42,297 bases of DNA from NCBI RefSeq assembly GCF_013623905.1, contig NZ_JABKDD010000022.1, forward strand, positions 1 through 42,297, read 5' to 3'. The notes beneath the pieces are model-generated. The model searched no databases. It saw only the letters and a list, made by a program, of their open reading frames with translations, and was not told the origin of the DNA. This document shows positions 26,134 through 35,126 of the stretch, piece after piece. This DNA is from Brevibacterium sediminis (GTDB taxonomy: Bacteria; Actinomycetota; Actinomycetes; Actinomycetales; Brevibacteriaceae). Each line of letters starts with the position of its first letter. Position 1 is the first letter of the stretch. Both the position numbers and the translations under genes were made by a program.

Positions 26134-27341
26134 CCCGCAATTCCTTCATCACCGATGAGCGGATCTCCTCCGAAGGCGTGATCGGCACCTTCGTCCGCCG
26201 GGTCAAAGAGGGGCAGCTGGGGTCGTTCCCGGTCATCCTCGCACTCATCGTCATCGTCATCGTATTCCAGTCGGCCGACTCGAACTTCATCTCTCCGGCC
26301 AACCTAGTCAACCTCTCCACTCAGGTCGCGTTCCTCGCGATCCTGGCTCTCGGCATCAACCTCATCCTGCTCCTCGGCGAGATCGATCTGTCTCTGGCGC
26401 AATTGGGCGGTTTGGCCGCCTCGCTGCTCGGTGTCTTGGTGGTAAGGCAAGGTGTGCCGCCGGCCTTGGCGCTGGTCATCATGCTGCTGCTCGGCCTGGT
26501 CGTCGGCGCGATTCAAGGTTGGTTCTTCGCCGTCGTCGGCATCCCGGCGTTCGTCGTCACCTTGGCCGGTCTGCTCGCGTTCACCGGTCTGACTCTGACG
26601 ACATTGGGCACGCAGAAGAACCTGTCGATGTCGGACACCTTCGCCTTCGACTTCGCCAGCTTCTACTTTCCTGCGATCTGGGCCTATATCTTCGGCGCCG
26701 TCGCGATCATCGGCTTCGGCGGCGGCATCATCTATTCGAAGCTGCGCCGCCACCGGGAGGGTCTCAGCGCTCCGAGCTGGACCTCTGTGATCGTGCGGAT
26801 CGTGTTGCTGGCCGCGATCGTGTTCGGGTTCCTCATCCTCGTCAATCAGGACTTCGGCCTGGCGATGCCTTTCTTCCTCATGATCGTCATTGCGATCATC
26901 ATCGACCTCGTGCTGCGCAAGACCCGCTACGGTCGTTCCATCTACGCCGTCGGCGGAAAGGTCGAAGCTGCACGGCGTGCCGGCATCCGCGTGACCTGGG
27001 TGCGCATCAGCGTGTTCATGGCAGCCGGAGTGCTGGCCGCATTGTTCGGCTTCATCAAGACCGGTGTGACGACAAATGCGGGATCGACGCTGGTGAGCAC
27101 GCAGGACCTGCTCAATGCGATCGCTGCAGCTGTCATCGGCGGCACCTCGCTGTTCGGCGGACGCGGAACCGCCTGGGCAGCCGTGCTCGGTGCTCTGGTC
27201 GTCGGTGCGATCAACAACGGTCTCTACCTCATCGGCTTCAACTCCGATGCACAGCAGATCATCACCGCACTCGTCCTGCTCACCGCCGTCGTCATCGACG
27301 CGCTCAGCCGCCGCGGACAGAGGTACGTCGGGCGCGGGTAG
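26130..27341 (+). CDS. Sugar ABC transporter permease (XylH-like)
   Basis: A 403-residue membrane protein with about ten hydrophobic segments, of the branched-chain amino acid/ribose permease superfamily. Telling stretches are A-L-G-I-N-L-I-L-L-L-G-E-I-D-L-S and R-K-T-R-Y-G-R-S-I-Y-A-V-G-G. Another is the closing G-G-T-S-L-F-G-G-R-G, which matches permeases for xylose, ribose or galactose. A cytoplasmic loop of about 30 residues between middle helices contains R-R-H-R-E-G. It completes the LacI-controlled binding protein/ATPase/permease set. No sugar isomerase or kinase follows. Confidence 0.92.
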   Translation: MTRNSFITDERISSEGVIGTFVRRVKEGQLGSFPVILALIVIVIVFQSADSNFISPANLVNLSTQVAFLAILALGINLILLLGEIDLSLAQLGGLAASLLGVLVVRQGVPPALALVIMLLLGLVVGAIQGWFFAVVGIPAFVVTLAGLLAFTGLTLTTLGTQKNLSMSDTFAFDFASFYFPAIWAYIFGAVAIIGFGGGIIYSKLRRHREGLSAPSWTSVIVRIVLLAAIVFGFLILVNQDFGLAMPFFLMIVIAIIIDLVLRKTRYGRSIYAVGGKVEAARRAGIRVTWVRISVFMAAGVLAALFGFIKTGVTTNAGSTLVSTQDLLNAIAAAVIGGTSLFGGRGTAWAAVLGALVVGAINNGLYLIGFNSDAQQIITALVLLTAVVIDALSRRGQRYVGRG

Positions 27342-27361
27342 TGGGGCGTGAAGCTCTCTCT

Positions 27362-27432
27362 GCCGACCGCTCGCCTTAGCGTCGAGCGCGCAATGCATAG
27401 CTTGATACAGCGACGTTGAGTCGAGCGGTCGG
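27362..27432. repeat. About 70-bp intergenic repeat, family 2, copy B
   Basis: The ends are perfect ten-base complements, CCGACCGCTC at 27363-27372 and GAGCGGTCGG at 27423-27432. The core at 27395-27415 matches copy A (22275-22295) in 20 of 21 bases at the same distance from both ends. It lies about 20 bp after the permease gene, again at the 3' end of an operon. Confidence 0.87.
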
Positions 27433-27501
27433 TGCTGAGCATCCAAGCAGAGTATGGAGTCGCCCGTGTCCGACCGGGCTGATACAGTCGGAGCCAATGA
27501 C

Positions 27502-27609
27502 ATGGGGTGCCTCATGAGGATCCGTTCGCACCAAGACGCTGCGCACGGAGGACACCGAGGCTGAGAGAACACCCATCGAACCTGATCTGGGCCATACTAG
27601 CGAAGGGAT
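27502..27609 (+). ncRNA. TPP riboswitch (THI element)
   Basis: The conserved blocks of the thiamine-pyrophosphate aptamer are present in order. GGGGTGCC lies at about 27504. CTGAGA at 27561 is followed by ACACCC, and GAACCTGATCTGG is near 27578. ATACTAGCGAAGGGA closes the element just before the thiM start at 27614. About 45 bases between the first two blocks form an enlarged P3 arm. The final AAGGGA is also the likely ribosome-binding site, so TPP binding should block translation of thiM. Confidence 0.93.
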
Positions 27610-27613
27610 CGTC

Positions 27614-28543
27614 ATGGTTGACTTCGACCTGCGTTCTGCGAATGCGCGTCTGCGCGCAAGCAATCCACTCATCCAGTGCATCACGAACACCGTCGTGCAG
27701 CAGTTCAGCGCCAACGTGCTCCTGGCCATCGGCGCCTCCCCGGCAATGCTCGACCACGAAGCAGACGCCGGTCAGTTTGCCGGGATCGCCAGCGGAATCC
27801 TCGTCAACTTCGGAACCGCTTCGAACCACCAGCTGCTCGCCGCCGATGCCGCCATCGACGTCGCCAACACCGCCGGAAAACCCTGGGTCCTCGACCCCGT
27901 AAGCGTCGGCGCCGTCGACTTCCGCACCTCCCGCATCCGCCGCGCCGCCGCCGATCACCCGACCGCCATCCGCGGCAACGCCTCCGAGATCGCCGCACTC
28001 GCCGGAGTCGGACTCGGTGGTCGTGGAGTCGACTCCACCGATGAAGTCGACGCCGTCCTACCCGCTGCCGCGAAGCTGGCCCGAGAGACCGGTGCCATCG
28101 TCGCCGTCTCCGGACCCACCGATGCCGTCGTCGCCCACATCGACGGCACTGACCACGTCGCCCGCGTCTCAGGTGGACATGAGTTCATGCCGCTCGTCAT
28201 CGGCACCGGCTGCTCACTCGGTGCCGTCACCGTCGCCTACCTGGCCGCCGCCCGAGCCGGACTCGCCGACCCCGACGCCGACGTCTCAGCCGTCAACGCC
28301 ACTGAGCAGTCCGCGAACGGTGGGGCCGCCTCGGCGAAGTTCGAAGCCGTCGTCGCCGCCCACGCCCACTTCGCGGTCGCCGGGGAACTCGCCGCCGATG
28401 GTGCGAAGGGGCCCGGCAGCTACTCGGTGAACTTCCTCGACGCACTCCACACCGTCGACGGTGACCGACTCGCACAGGCGAGAATCGGCCTCGACACGCT
28501 CACTTCTGCGAATGAAACCGCCGGCGAAGGCGTCCAGGCATGA
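27614..28543 (+). CDS. thiM: Hydroxyethylthiazole kinase
   Basis: A 309-residue kinase that phosphorylates 4-methyl-5-(2-hydroxyethyl)thiazole, a thiamine salvage step. The N-terminal I-T-N-T-V-V-Q-Q-F-S-A-N-V-L-L-A-I-G-A-S-P is diagnostic. G-T-G-C-S-L-G-A near residue 197 is the anion hole with the catalytic cysteine. It is somewhat longer than typical ThiM (about 265-275), partly from a linker with N-G-G-A-A-S-A-K, encoded by a CCTCGGCGA copy. It is the first gene after the TPP riboswitch, and ATGA overlaps thiE. Confidence 0.95.
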   Translation: MVDFDLRSANARLRASNPLIQCITNTVVQQFSANVLLAIGASPAMLDHEADAGQFAGIASGILVNFGTASNHQLLAADAAIDVANTAGKPWVLDPVSVGAVDFRTSRIRRAAADHPTAIRGNASEIAALAGVGLGGRGVDSTDEVDAVLPAAAKLARETGAIVAVSGPTDAVVAHIDGTDHVARVSGGHEFMPLVIGTGCSLGAVTVAYLAAARAGLADPDADVSAVNATEQSANGGAASAKFEAVVAAHAHFAVAGELAADGAKGPGSYSVNFLDALHTVDGDRLAQARIGLDTLTSANETAGEGVQA

Positions 28544-29298
28544 CCGCCGGATCCGCCCACATCGCCGACAACCCGGCTGACGACAGCGCGACCGTGAACG
28601 ACCGAGACGGCTCGGCCGACCGCTTCGCCGGAATCGACACGCGCCTCTACCTCGTCACCGACTCCGCGCAGTGCGAGGCCGCCGGCCGCAGCGTCGCCGA
28701 GACCGTGCAGGCCGCCGTCGCCGGGGGAGTGGGCATCGTCCAGGTCCGCGACAAGGACGTCGACGATGCAGGCTTCTACTCGCTCACCCGCCAAGTCATC
28801 GCCGCCGTCGACGCCGCCACCCGCGACACCGACCGCACGGTCCCCGTCGTCCTCAACGACCGCGTCGAGGTGGCCCGCCGCCTCATCGACGAAGGCGAGG
28901 ACATCCACATCCACGTCGGCCAAACTGACACCACCGTCGCCGAGGTGCGCGCCGCCCTGGGTGCGGAACCGCTCATCGGTCTCTCGGCCGCGAACAGCGA
29001 CGAATTCGCCGCCGCCCGAGACTCCGGAGTCGTCGACCTCGTCGGCATCGGACCGGTCTATGACACCTCCACGAAAGCAGACGCCCCCGGCGGAATCGGA
29101 CCGGACCGCCTCGGGGAACTGGTGGCAGAAGCGGGCATCCCCGCGGTCGCGATCGGCGGCATCAACGCCGATCGTGCCCCTGACCTGCAGGGACGTGGGC
29201 TGATCGGGATCTGCGTGGTCTCGGCGATCTGCATGGCCGACGATCCGAAGACGGCAGCAGAGGAGCTGCTCGCCGCATACGCCGGGAGTGCACAGTGA
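28540..29298 (+). CDS. thiE: Thiamine-phosphate synthase
   Basis: A 252-residue TIM-barrel enzyme joining HMP-pyrophosphate and thiazole phosphate into thiamine phosphate. Visible family segments are R-L-Y-L-V-T-D-S and [10 protein letters not shown]. Later come I-H-V-G-Q-T-D and [15 protein letters not shown], which hold the pyrophosphate. About 30 polar residues precede the first strand, longer than usual. It is coupled to thiM and thiD by four-base overlaps (ATGA and GTGA). Confidence 0.95.
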   Translation: MTAGSAHIADNPADDSATVNDRDGSADRFAGIDTRLYLVTDSAQCEAAGRSVAETVQAAVAGGVGIVQVRDKDVDDAGFYSLTRQVIAAVDAATRDTDRTVPVVLNDRVEVARRLIDEGEDIHIHVGQTDTTVAEVRAALGAEPLIGLSAANSDEFAAARDSGVVDLVGIGPVYDTSTKADAPGGIGPDRLGELVAEAGIPAVAIGGINADRAPDLQGRGLIGICVVSAICMADDPKTAAEELLAAYAGSAQ

Positions 29299-30164
29299 CA
29301 ACCCGCCCGCCGATCACCCTGTCCATCGCCGGCACCGATCCCTCCGGCGGTGCCGGAATCCATGCCGACCTCAAGACCTTCACCGCGCGGAAGACCATGG
29401 GCACGACCGTCATCACCGCCCTCGTCGCGCAGAACACGCACGGTGTGTCCCGCGTCTATCCGATCGACGTCGATTTCGTCGCCGATCAGTTCGACTCCGT
29501 GCTCGGCGACCTGCCCGTCGATGCGACGAAATCGGGGATGCTCGGCAGCCGTGACCTCGTCGAACTCGTCGTCGATCGCGCCGCCGAAGGCCGGCTCGGC
29601 TTCTACACCGTCGACCCGGTGATGATCGCGACCTCCGGCCACCGCCTCCTCGAGACCGATGCCGTCGAGGCCGTGCGCACCCACCTGCTGCCCGTCGCCG
29701 ACCTCATCACCCCCAACCTCCCCGAGGCGGCCCTGCTGATCTCCGACGACGAACCCGAAGCGCAGACGACTGAAGCCATGCGTGACCAGGCTCGGCGCCT
29801 GCTCGAACGCGGGCCCGGAGCGGTCCTGCTCAAGGGCGGACACGGCAGCGAGGACGAGGTCATCGACATCCTCGCCACCGCCGACGGTCAGGTCCGCGAG
29901 TTCACCCACCCCCGTGTGACGACGATGAATACGCATGGAACCGGGTGCACTCTGTCGGCCGCGATCACCGCCGAGGTGGCCGTCCTCGGCCGCGAACGCA
30001 CAGAGATCGGGTCGGACATCCTCGGCCGGGCCGTCGACAATGCCCTCGATTACCTTGCTCGCGCTCTCACTTCGGCCGCGGATTGGCAACTGAGCCTGAA
30101 TCCGGAGGGCGCCCACGGACCGATCGATCATCAAGTCGACATCGTCCGCGGTCGACCCGCCTGA
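29295..30164 (+). CDS. thiD: Hydroxymethylpyrimidine/phosphomethylpyrimidine kinase
   Basis: A 289-residue ribokinase-fold enzyme that phosphorylates HMP twice to HMP-pyrophosphate. The N-terminus [18 protein letters not shown] binds the pyrimidine, and [10 protein letters not shown] near residue 213 carries the catalytic cysteine. The start is GTG at 29295, inside the thiE stop. With thiM and thiE it makes a complete set for building thiamine phosphate from salvaged halves. thiC and thiG are not in the window. Confidence 0.95.
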   Translation: MTTRPPITLSIAGTDPSGGAGIHADLKTFTARKTMGTTVITALVAQNTHGVSRVYPIDVDFVADQFDSVLGDLPVDATKSGMLGSRDLVELVVDRAAEGRLGFYTVDPVMIATSGHRLLETDAVEAVRTHLLPVADLITPNLPEAALLISDDEPEAQTTEAMRDQARRLLERGPGAVLLKGGHGSEDEVIDILATADGQVREFTHPRVTTMNTHGTGCTLSAAITAEVAVLGRERTEIGSDILGRAVDNALDYLARALTSAADWQLSLNPEGAHGPIDHQVDIVRGRPA

Positions 30165-30248
30165 CGTATCCATCCCGCCTGACCGCTGCCGCACGCGAAC
30201 CGCCATCTCACTCGATCCACCACGTCACACGAGCACAGAGGAGTTCCC

Positions 30249-30989
30249 ATGACCGTCACCTTCACCGCCGGCCCATTGACCACCCAGCTGTGGGGCCGCG
30301 TAGGTCCCATCATCGAGCAGATCGAAGAGCTGCCGTTCCTCGCCCAGCTCGCCGACGGCAGCCTCGATCCGAAGGCATTCGCCAACTACATCTCGCAGGA
30401 CAGCCTCTATCTCAATGGCTACGCTAAGGCCATGTCGTTCCTGGCCGCGAAGACCGTCGACCGTGACGAATCCCGATTCTGGGCCGGATCCGCCGCTGAG
30501 GCGATCACCGTCGAAGAGGAGATGCACGGAGAGCTGCTCGCCGATGCCCGACTCGCCTCGGCGCTGGAAGAACTCACCGCGGAAGGCTCCCGTTTCAAGG
30601 CCTCCCCGACGACGCTGGGTTACGTGTCCTTCCTCGTCGCCACGGCCGCCAGCCGTTCCTACGGCGAAGGCGTCGCCTCAGTCCTGCCCTGCTTCTGGGT
30701 GTACGCGCATATGGGCAAGGTGCTTGTCGACCGGGCCGGGCAGATGGCCGACGACCACCCCTACCGCACCTGGGTGCAGACCTACGATTCACCAGACTTC
30801 GACGAATCGACCCGCCACGCCGTGCAGATCCTCGAACAGGAACTCGCTAAGGCCCCGAGCGAGGAAGCCGCCCGCATGCGCGCCGCCTTCGAGCAGGCCT
30901 GCGTCTTCGAACTCCACTTCTGGGCCTCGGCGCACGCCATGCAGAACTGGGACGTCTCCGTGTTCCTGCCCCAGGAAGCTGCTGTCTGA
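30249..30989 (+). CDS. tenA: TenA-family aminopyrimidine aminohydrolase (thiaminase II)
   Basis: A 246-residue all-helical protein. The nucleophilic cysteine is Cys148 in S-V-L-P-C-F-W-V-Y. Supporting residues appear in Y-I-S-Q-D-S-L-Y-L and E-E-E-M-H. TenA hydrolyses aminopyrimidine breakdown products of thiamine to HMP, feeding ThiD. The gene starts 84 bp after thiD with GAGGAG before the ATG. It probably belongs to the same riboswitch-controlled transcript, since no clear separate promoter is seen in the gap. Confidence 0.93.
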   Translation: MTVTFTAGPLTTQLWGRVGPIIEQIEELPFLAQLADGSLDPKAFANYISQDSLYLNGYAKAMSFLAAKTVDRDESRFWAGSAAEAITVEEEMHGELLADARLASALEELTAEGSRFKASPTTLGYVSFLVATAASRSYGEGVASVLPCFWVYAHMGKVLVDRAGQMADDHPYRTWVQTYDSPDFDESTRHAVQILEQELAKAPSEEAARMRAAFEQACVFELHFWASAHAMQNWDVSVFLPQEAAV

Positions 30990-31015
30990 TTCCAGGGAGC
31001 ATCGGATCCCCCTCG

Positions 31016-31074
31016 CCGAGGTGGCCCTGACCTTGAGTCGGTCACCTCGGTCGGCGGGCGGAAGCGTTCCCGCC
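31016..31074. terminator. Two adjacent hairpins after tenA
   Basis: CCGAGGTG at 31016-31023 pairs with CACCTCGG at 31043-31050. GGCGGG at 31053-31058 pairs with CCCGCC at 31069-31074. They separate tenA from a convergent small gene and could terminate either transcript, though no T-run is present. Confidence 0.45.
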
Positions 31075-31290
31075 TCAGGCGCGGGAGGCTCCATAAGGGT
31101 CATCCGGGTAATGCGTGAGCGGACCGAACGATCCGAGAGCATGCCAACCGCGGCGCAGAGTCATCCACAGAAGCACGTGATCGACCTCGATGAGGGGCAC
31201 TCGGTCGTGCTTCGGGCAGGCGAACCGACCGATGAAGAACACAACGGTCGCAAACATCACTGCGATCATGAACAGAATCAAAAGATCCAT
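31075..31290 (-). CDS. Small membrane protein, unknown function
   Basis: A 71-residue product. Residues 2-21 are a single hydrophobic helix. The rest is a polar tail containing C-P-K-H-D-R and H-Y-P-D-D-P-Y. The ATG at 31290 has GAGGGGG five bases upstream, a strong ribosome-binding site, which supports real coding. No family is recognised. It is convergent with tenA and upstream, on the same strand, of nothing in the window. The gap to the cysteine desulfurase gene (31291-31418) is AT-richer than its surroundings and may hold its promoter. Confidence 0.55.
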   Translation of the reverse strand: MDLLILFMIAVMFATVVFFIGRFACPKHDRVPLIEVDHVLLWMTLRRGWHALGSFGPLTHYPDDPYGASRA

Positions 31291-31418
31291 GGCGGCCCCC
31301 TCACATCCTGATACGAATGCCTCTCTTTCAGTCTCGCCCCAAAATAAAGAGAAAGATAGGGCTATCCCACCTGGTGAGCGTGAAGGTGATCAAAATCAAC
31401 TCGGGTGTGAGACGCCGT

Positions 31419-32648
31419 TCATGCAAAGGATGAGGCGAGGCTCTCGGCAGCGCTGATGACGGCTCGGGCGGCCGCTCGTCCCTGGTCGGGGGTGATCGAG
31501 GACGGGAAGGTGAAGCGCACACTCGTCTGCGCGACCTCGGGCGCGACCCCTAAGGCCGTGAGCACATGGGAGGGCTCATCGGAGCCGACCGCGCAGGCGG
31601 AACCGCTCGAGGCCGTCACCCCGAGGCGTTCGAGCTCGAGCAGCACTGCCTCGCCGGAGGTGTTCGAGAAGCAGAACGACGCATGATTCGGAGTCCGAGT
31701 CGCCCGGCCGTCAGGGCCGGCCGTGCCCGCCGCGCCCGTCAGAAACGACCCGGGGACATGGCTGAGCACTGTGGAGATGAACTCATCGCGGATGGCTCGG
31801 ACACGATCGGCGGCCTCATGCCGATCCGCCTCGGCGAGTTCGAGTGCCGTGGCGAACGCAACGGCCAAAGCCACGTTCTCCGTGCCCGATCGTCGGCCCG
31901 ACTCCTGCCCGCCGCCGTGGATGAGTGGTTCGACGGGGACGCGGGCGCGGATCGCGGCCACACCGATGCCCTTCGGTGCTCCGACCTTGTGCCCGGCCAG
32001 GCTGAGCGCATCGACGCCCAATCCGGTCAGCGGCAGCCACCCGGCCGCCTGCACGGCGTCAGTATGGAAGAGGGCACCGGCCTCATGGGCGATTCCGGCC
32101 AGGGTCGGAACGTCCGCAACGGTGCCGATCTCATTGTTCGCATAACCCAAGCTCACAAGCACGGTGTCCGGGCGGATCGCCGCCGTGAGGGCTTCGGGGG
32201 TCACGGTCCCATCGGAGGTCGGGTCCACCTCGGTGACGGTGAATCCGTGGACGCGGGTCAGGAACTCCACCGAGGCGAGCACCGCTTCGTGTTCGATGGG
32301 AGAGGTGACGATATGTCGCCGAGGCGGCGCCGCGGTCCCGGACCCACCCTGGGTCTGAGCACGACCCTGGGCCCGATCCTGAGTCCGAGCGCCGAGTGCC
32401 ATGCCGATGATCGCGAGATTGTCCGCCTCGGTGCCGCCGCTGGTGAACGTGATGTCCGTGGCCCTCATTCCCAGCACCTTCGCCACGCGAGCACGGGCAT
32501 CGGCGAGGGCTTCGGCGGGTCCGCGCCCGAATTCGTGATGGCTCGACGGGTTGCCGAACGCCCCGGCCAGATACGGCCAAGCGGCTTCGAGGGCCTCCCT
32601 GCGCACGGGAGCCGCGGCCGCGGTGTCGAGGTAGAGGCGTCCGGTCAT
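31419..32648 (-). CDS. nadS: Cysteine desulfurase of the NAD operon (NadS/IscS type)
   Basis: A 409-residue class V PLP enzyme. The cofactor lysine is K221 in L-S-L-A-G-H-K. The PLP-stacking histidine is in I-E-H-E-A-V near 119-124. The persulfide-forming cysteine is Cys352 in S-S-G-S-A-C-A-V-G. It takes sulfur from cysteine for Fe-S assembly. It lies one base after nadC in the nad operon, so the likely client is the 4Fe-4S cluster of NadA, as known for NadS/NifS-like genes in other nad clusters. A Q/G/R-rich insert follows residue 86. Confidence 0.9.
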   Translation of the reverse strand: MTGRLYLDTAAAAPVRREALEAAWPYLAGAFGNPSSHHEFGRGPAEALADARARVAKVLGMRATDITFTSGGTEADNLAIIGMALGARTQDRAQGRAQTQGGSGTAAPPRRHIVTSPIEHEAVLASVEFLTRVHGFTVTEVDPTSDGTVTPEALTAAIRPDTVLVSLGYANNEIGTVADVPTLAGIAHEAGALFHTDAVQAAGWLPLTGLGVDALSLAGHKVGAPKGIGVAAIRARVPVEPLIHGGGQESGRRSGTENVALAVAFATALELAEADRHEAADRVRAIRDEFISTVLSHVPGSFLTGAAGTAGPDGRATRTPNHASFCFSNTSGEAVLLELERLGVTASSGSACAVGSDEPSHVLTALGVAPEVAQTSVRFTFPSSITPDQGRAAARAVISAAESLASSFA

Positions 32649-32649
32649 C

Positions 32650-33501
32650 TCAGGCCTCGAGGGAAAGGTCGAGACCGAGGTCGATCGCGCGGACGCTGTG
32701 GGTCAGCGCGCCCGAGGAGATGACGTCGACGCCGGTGGCGGCGATCTCCGGGATCGTCTCCAGGGTGACGTTGCCGCTGGCTTCGACGACGGCGCGGCTG
32801 CCCACGAGTTCTACGCCTTCGCGCAGCTGAGCCGGGGTGAAGTTGTCGAGCATGATGATATCGGCGCCGCCGTCGAGCACCGCGGGCACCTGGTCGAGCC
32901 GGTCGACTTCGACCTCGATCATCGTCGTATGCGGCAGACGGGCACGGGCGGTGCGGATCGCCTCGGCAACGCTGAGTCCGGCACCGGTGAGCACGGCGAG
33001 GTGATTGTCCTTGGCCATGACCGCGTCGGAGAGGCCGAAGCGGTGGTTGTGCCCGCCGCCGCAGACCACGGCGTGCTTCTCGAACGCGCGCAGCCCCGGA
33101 GTCGTCTTGCGGGTGTCGACGATGCGCGCCCGCCCGGCGGCGGCATCGACATAGGCGCGGGTCTGGGTGGCGATTCCGCTCATGCGCTGGCAGAAGTTCA
33201 ACGCGATCCGTTCGGCCTGCAGCACCGCCCGAGCGGAACCGGCGACCGTGGCAAGCACCTGACCTGCGGTGAAAGCGTCTCCGTCGGCGGCAGCGAGGTC
33301 GACCGTGACGCTCTGGTCGACGAGTGCGAAGGCACGGGCGAAGACCTCGATTCCGGCGAGCACCCCGTCTTCGCGGGCACGCAGCTCGGCCCTCGCCGAG
33401 GCGGTGGCGGGGATGAAGACCTCGCCGGTGATATCGCCCCAGGGAGCGTCTTCGTCAAGGGCTGTGCGCAGTGCGGAATCGATGGTTGAAACGGTCAGCA
33501 T
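32650..33501 (-). CDS. nadC: Nicotinate-nucleotide pyrophosphorylase (quinolinate phosphoribosyltransferase)
   Basis: A 283-residue enzyme converting quinolinate and PRPP to nicotinate mononucleotide. Conserved parts are E-D-A-P-W-G-D-I-T near the N-terminus and L-N-F-C-Q-R-M-S-G-I-A-T. These are followed by D-T-R-K-T-T-P-G-L-R and G-G-G-H-N-H-R-F-G-L, the phosphoribosyl and quinolinate site. I-M-L-D-N-F comes later. The start ATG lies within the end of nadB (seven-base overlap), and GGAGG is embedded in the nadB 3' end, indicating coupling. Confidence 0.96.
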   Translation of the reverse strand: MLTVSTIDSALRTALDEDAPWGDITGEVFIPATASARAELRAREDGVLAGIEVFARAFALVDQSVTVDLAAADGDAFTAGQVLATVAGSARAVLQAERIALNFCQRMSGIATQTRAYVDAAAGRARIVDTRKTTPGLRAFEKHAVVCGGGHNHRFGLSDAVMAKDNHLAVLTGAGLSVAEAIRTARARLPHTTMIEVEVDRLDQVPAVLDGGADIIMLDNFTPAQLREGVELVGSRAVVEASGNVTLETIPEIAATGVDVISSGALTHSVRAIDLGLDLSLEA

Positions 33502-35126
33502 GCGGAGGCCTCCTGAAGCAGAGCGGTGGGCGGAGTGGCGGTGGACGGCGCGGTCGTCGACGGCGTGAGTGTCGTATCCGTGCGGGTATGCGCGCCGAGG
33601 CTGTGCTCGCGGGCCAGGGCATGCCGAGCCATATGTTCGGCGATGAGGGCGAGATTCGCGGTCTCGAGTGCGTCGGCGAGGGCCGCAGCTGGGGTGGTGG
33701 GGTGATCATCGGCGTTGTGGGCACGGTTGGCGGAGGTGCCGGCATTGCGGGTCCCGTCGTTGCGGGCACCGTCACCGAGGCGGTCGAGCAGGGTCCGTAG
33801 GCCCGTGGCGGTGCGCTCCACGCCGAGATGAGCCCAGGTCAGGTCCTGCAGCTCGGTTCGTGTCAGTGCCGTCTGGTGGAGTGAACGGGACTGGGGGAGT
33901 GGGAGTTCATGGTCTCTGTTGACCGGCAGCGCGTCGATCGCCGCGGCGGCGCGGGCGGCGAAGACCGCGCCTTCGAGCAGAGAGTTCGAGGCCAACCGAT
34001 TGGCTCCGTGCACGCCGGTGCACGCGACCTCGCCGATAGCGAAGACTCCGTGGATGCTCGTGCGACCATCGCGATCCGTGGTCACCCCGCCCATGAAGTA
34101 GTGGGCGGCGGGAGTGACGGGGATGAGGTCCCGGGACAGATCGAGACCGTGAGCGGCCAGACCGGCGGTGATGCTCGGGAACGTCGCCTGCACATCCGGG
34201 ACGGCCCGCGCATCGAGGAAGCACGGGCGTCCGTCCTGAGCCGCCTGGCGACGGTGCAGGGCGAGTGCGACGACATCACGAGAAGCGAGCTCGGCGCGAT
34301 CATCGATGTCAGTCATGAACCGGTGGCCGTGCTCGTCGAGGATGAGAGCGCCGGCCCCGCGGACGGCCTCGGAGATGAGGAAACCGGGACCTGGAAGGGC
34401 GGTGGGGTGGAACTGGAAGAACTCGAGATCGGAGACCTTAGCACCGGCGCGAATGGCAGCGGCCAAACCGTCTCCGGTGGCAGCTGCCGGGTTCGTCGTG
34501 TGTGCGAAGAGCTGCCCGACACCGCCGGTGGCCAGCACGATCGCATCAGCAGCCAGGGCCGCGACGCGGCCTTCGCGGAGCACGGTGACTCCGGTGGCTG
34601 TGGCGACTCCGGTGGCTCGACCCTGTCGGCGCTCGTGGGCGTCGGTGGTGAGGATGTCGACGAGCATCGTGTCCTCGAGGAGGGTGATTCGCCCTGCGGC
34701 GACTTCGGTGCGCAGCTTCTGCGCCAGGGCGGTGCTGATCGCCCGACCGGTCGCATCACCTCCGGAATGGAAGATGCGCGGATAGGAATGCGCCCCTTCT
34801 ATACCCCTGGCCCAGGCTCCGGTCGGATCGGTGTCGAAGTCCACCCCCGCCTCGGCGAGGGAGACGATCGCGTCCCCACCGGCTTCGCACAGGGAGCGCA
34901 CGGCCTCCGGATCACAGTGCCCGGCGCCGGCCGTGAGCGTATCGGCGATATGGGAATCGACCGTGTCGTCGGGTCCGATGACACCGGCGATGCCGCCCTG
35001 CGCCCACTCGGTGTTCGACTCGCCGAGGCGGCCCTTCGTCACGAGCGTGACCGTGTGGCGGCCGGACAGGTGCAGTGCCGCGGTCAGCCCCGCGATCCCG
35101 GAGCCTGCGACGATGACGCGGCTCAT
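33495..35126 (-). CDS. nadB: L-aspartate oxidase
   Basis: A 543-residue flavoprotein that oxidises L-aspartate to iminoaspartate for NadA. The N-terminal FAD motif is G-S-G-I-A-G-L-T-A-A-L. The flavin/substrate segment N-T-E-W-A-Q-G-G-I-A-G-V and F-H-P-T-A-L-P are typical of the succinate dehydrogenase/aspartate oxidase family. H-Y-F-M-G-G-V lies near the active site. The C-terminal 60 residues after the helical domain are an Ala/Thr/Pro-rich tail. The start shares one base with the nadA stop (TGATG). The open frame continues upstream inside nadA, but no start there is better. Confidence 0.96.
   Translation of the reverse strand: MSRVIVAGSGIAGLTAALHLSGRHTVTLVTKGRLGESNTEWAQGGIAGVIGPDDTVDSHIADTLTAGAGHCDPEAVRSLCEAGGDAIVSLAEAGVDFDTDPTGAWARGIEGAHSYPRIFHSGGDATGRAISTALAQKLRTEVAAGRITLLEDTMLVDILTTDAHERRQGRATGVATATGVTVLREGRVAALAADAIVLATGGVGQLFAHTTNPAAATGDGLAAAIRAGAKVSDLEFFQFHPTALPGPGFLISEAVRGAGALILDEHGHRFMTDIDDRAELASRDVVALALHRRQAAQDGRPCFLDARAVPDVQATFPSITAGLAAHGLDLSRDLIPVTPAAHYFMGGVTTDRDGRTSIHGVFAIGEVACTGVHGANRLASNSLLEGAVFAARAAAAIDALPVNRDHELPLPQSRSLHQTALTRTELQDLTWAHLGVERTATGLRTLLDRLGDGARNDGTRNAGTSANRAHNADDHPTTPAAALADALETANLALIAEHMARHALAREHSLGAHTRTDTTLTPSTTAPSTATPPTALLQEASAC

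Noticed and set aside
26304..27572. A 422-codon minus-strand open frame opposite the sugar permease
   Set aside because: Rich in Asp, Glu, Gln and Arg as expected for the complement of a hydrophobic gene; no domain or start signal.
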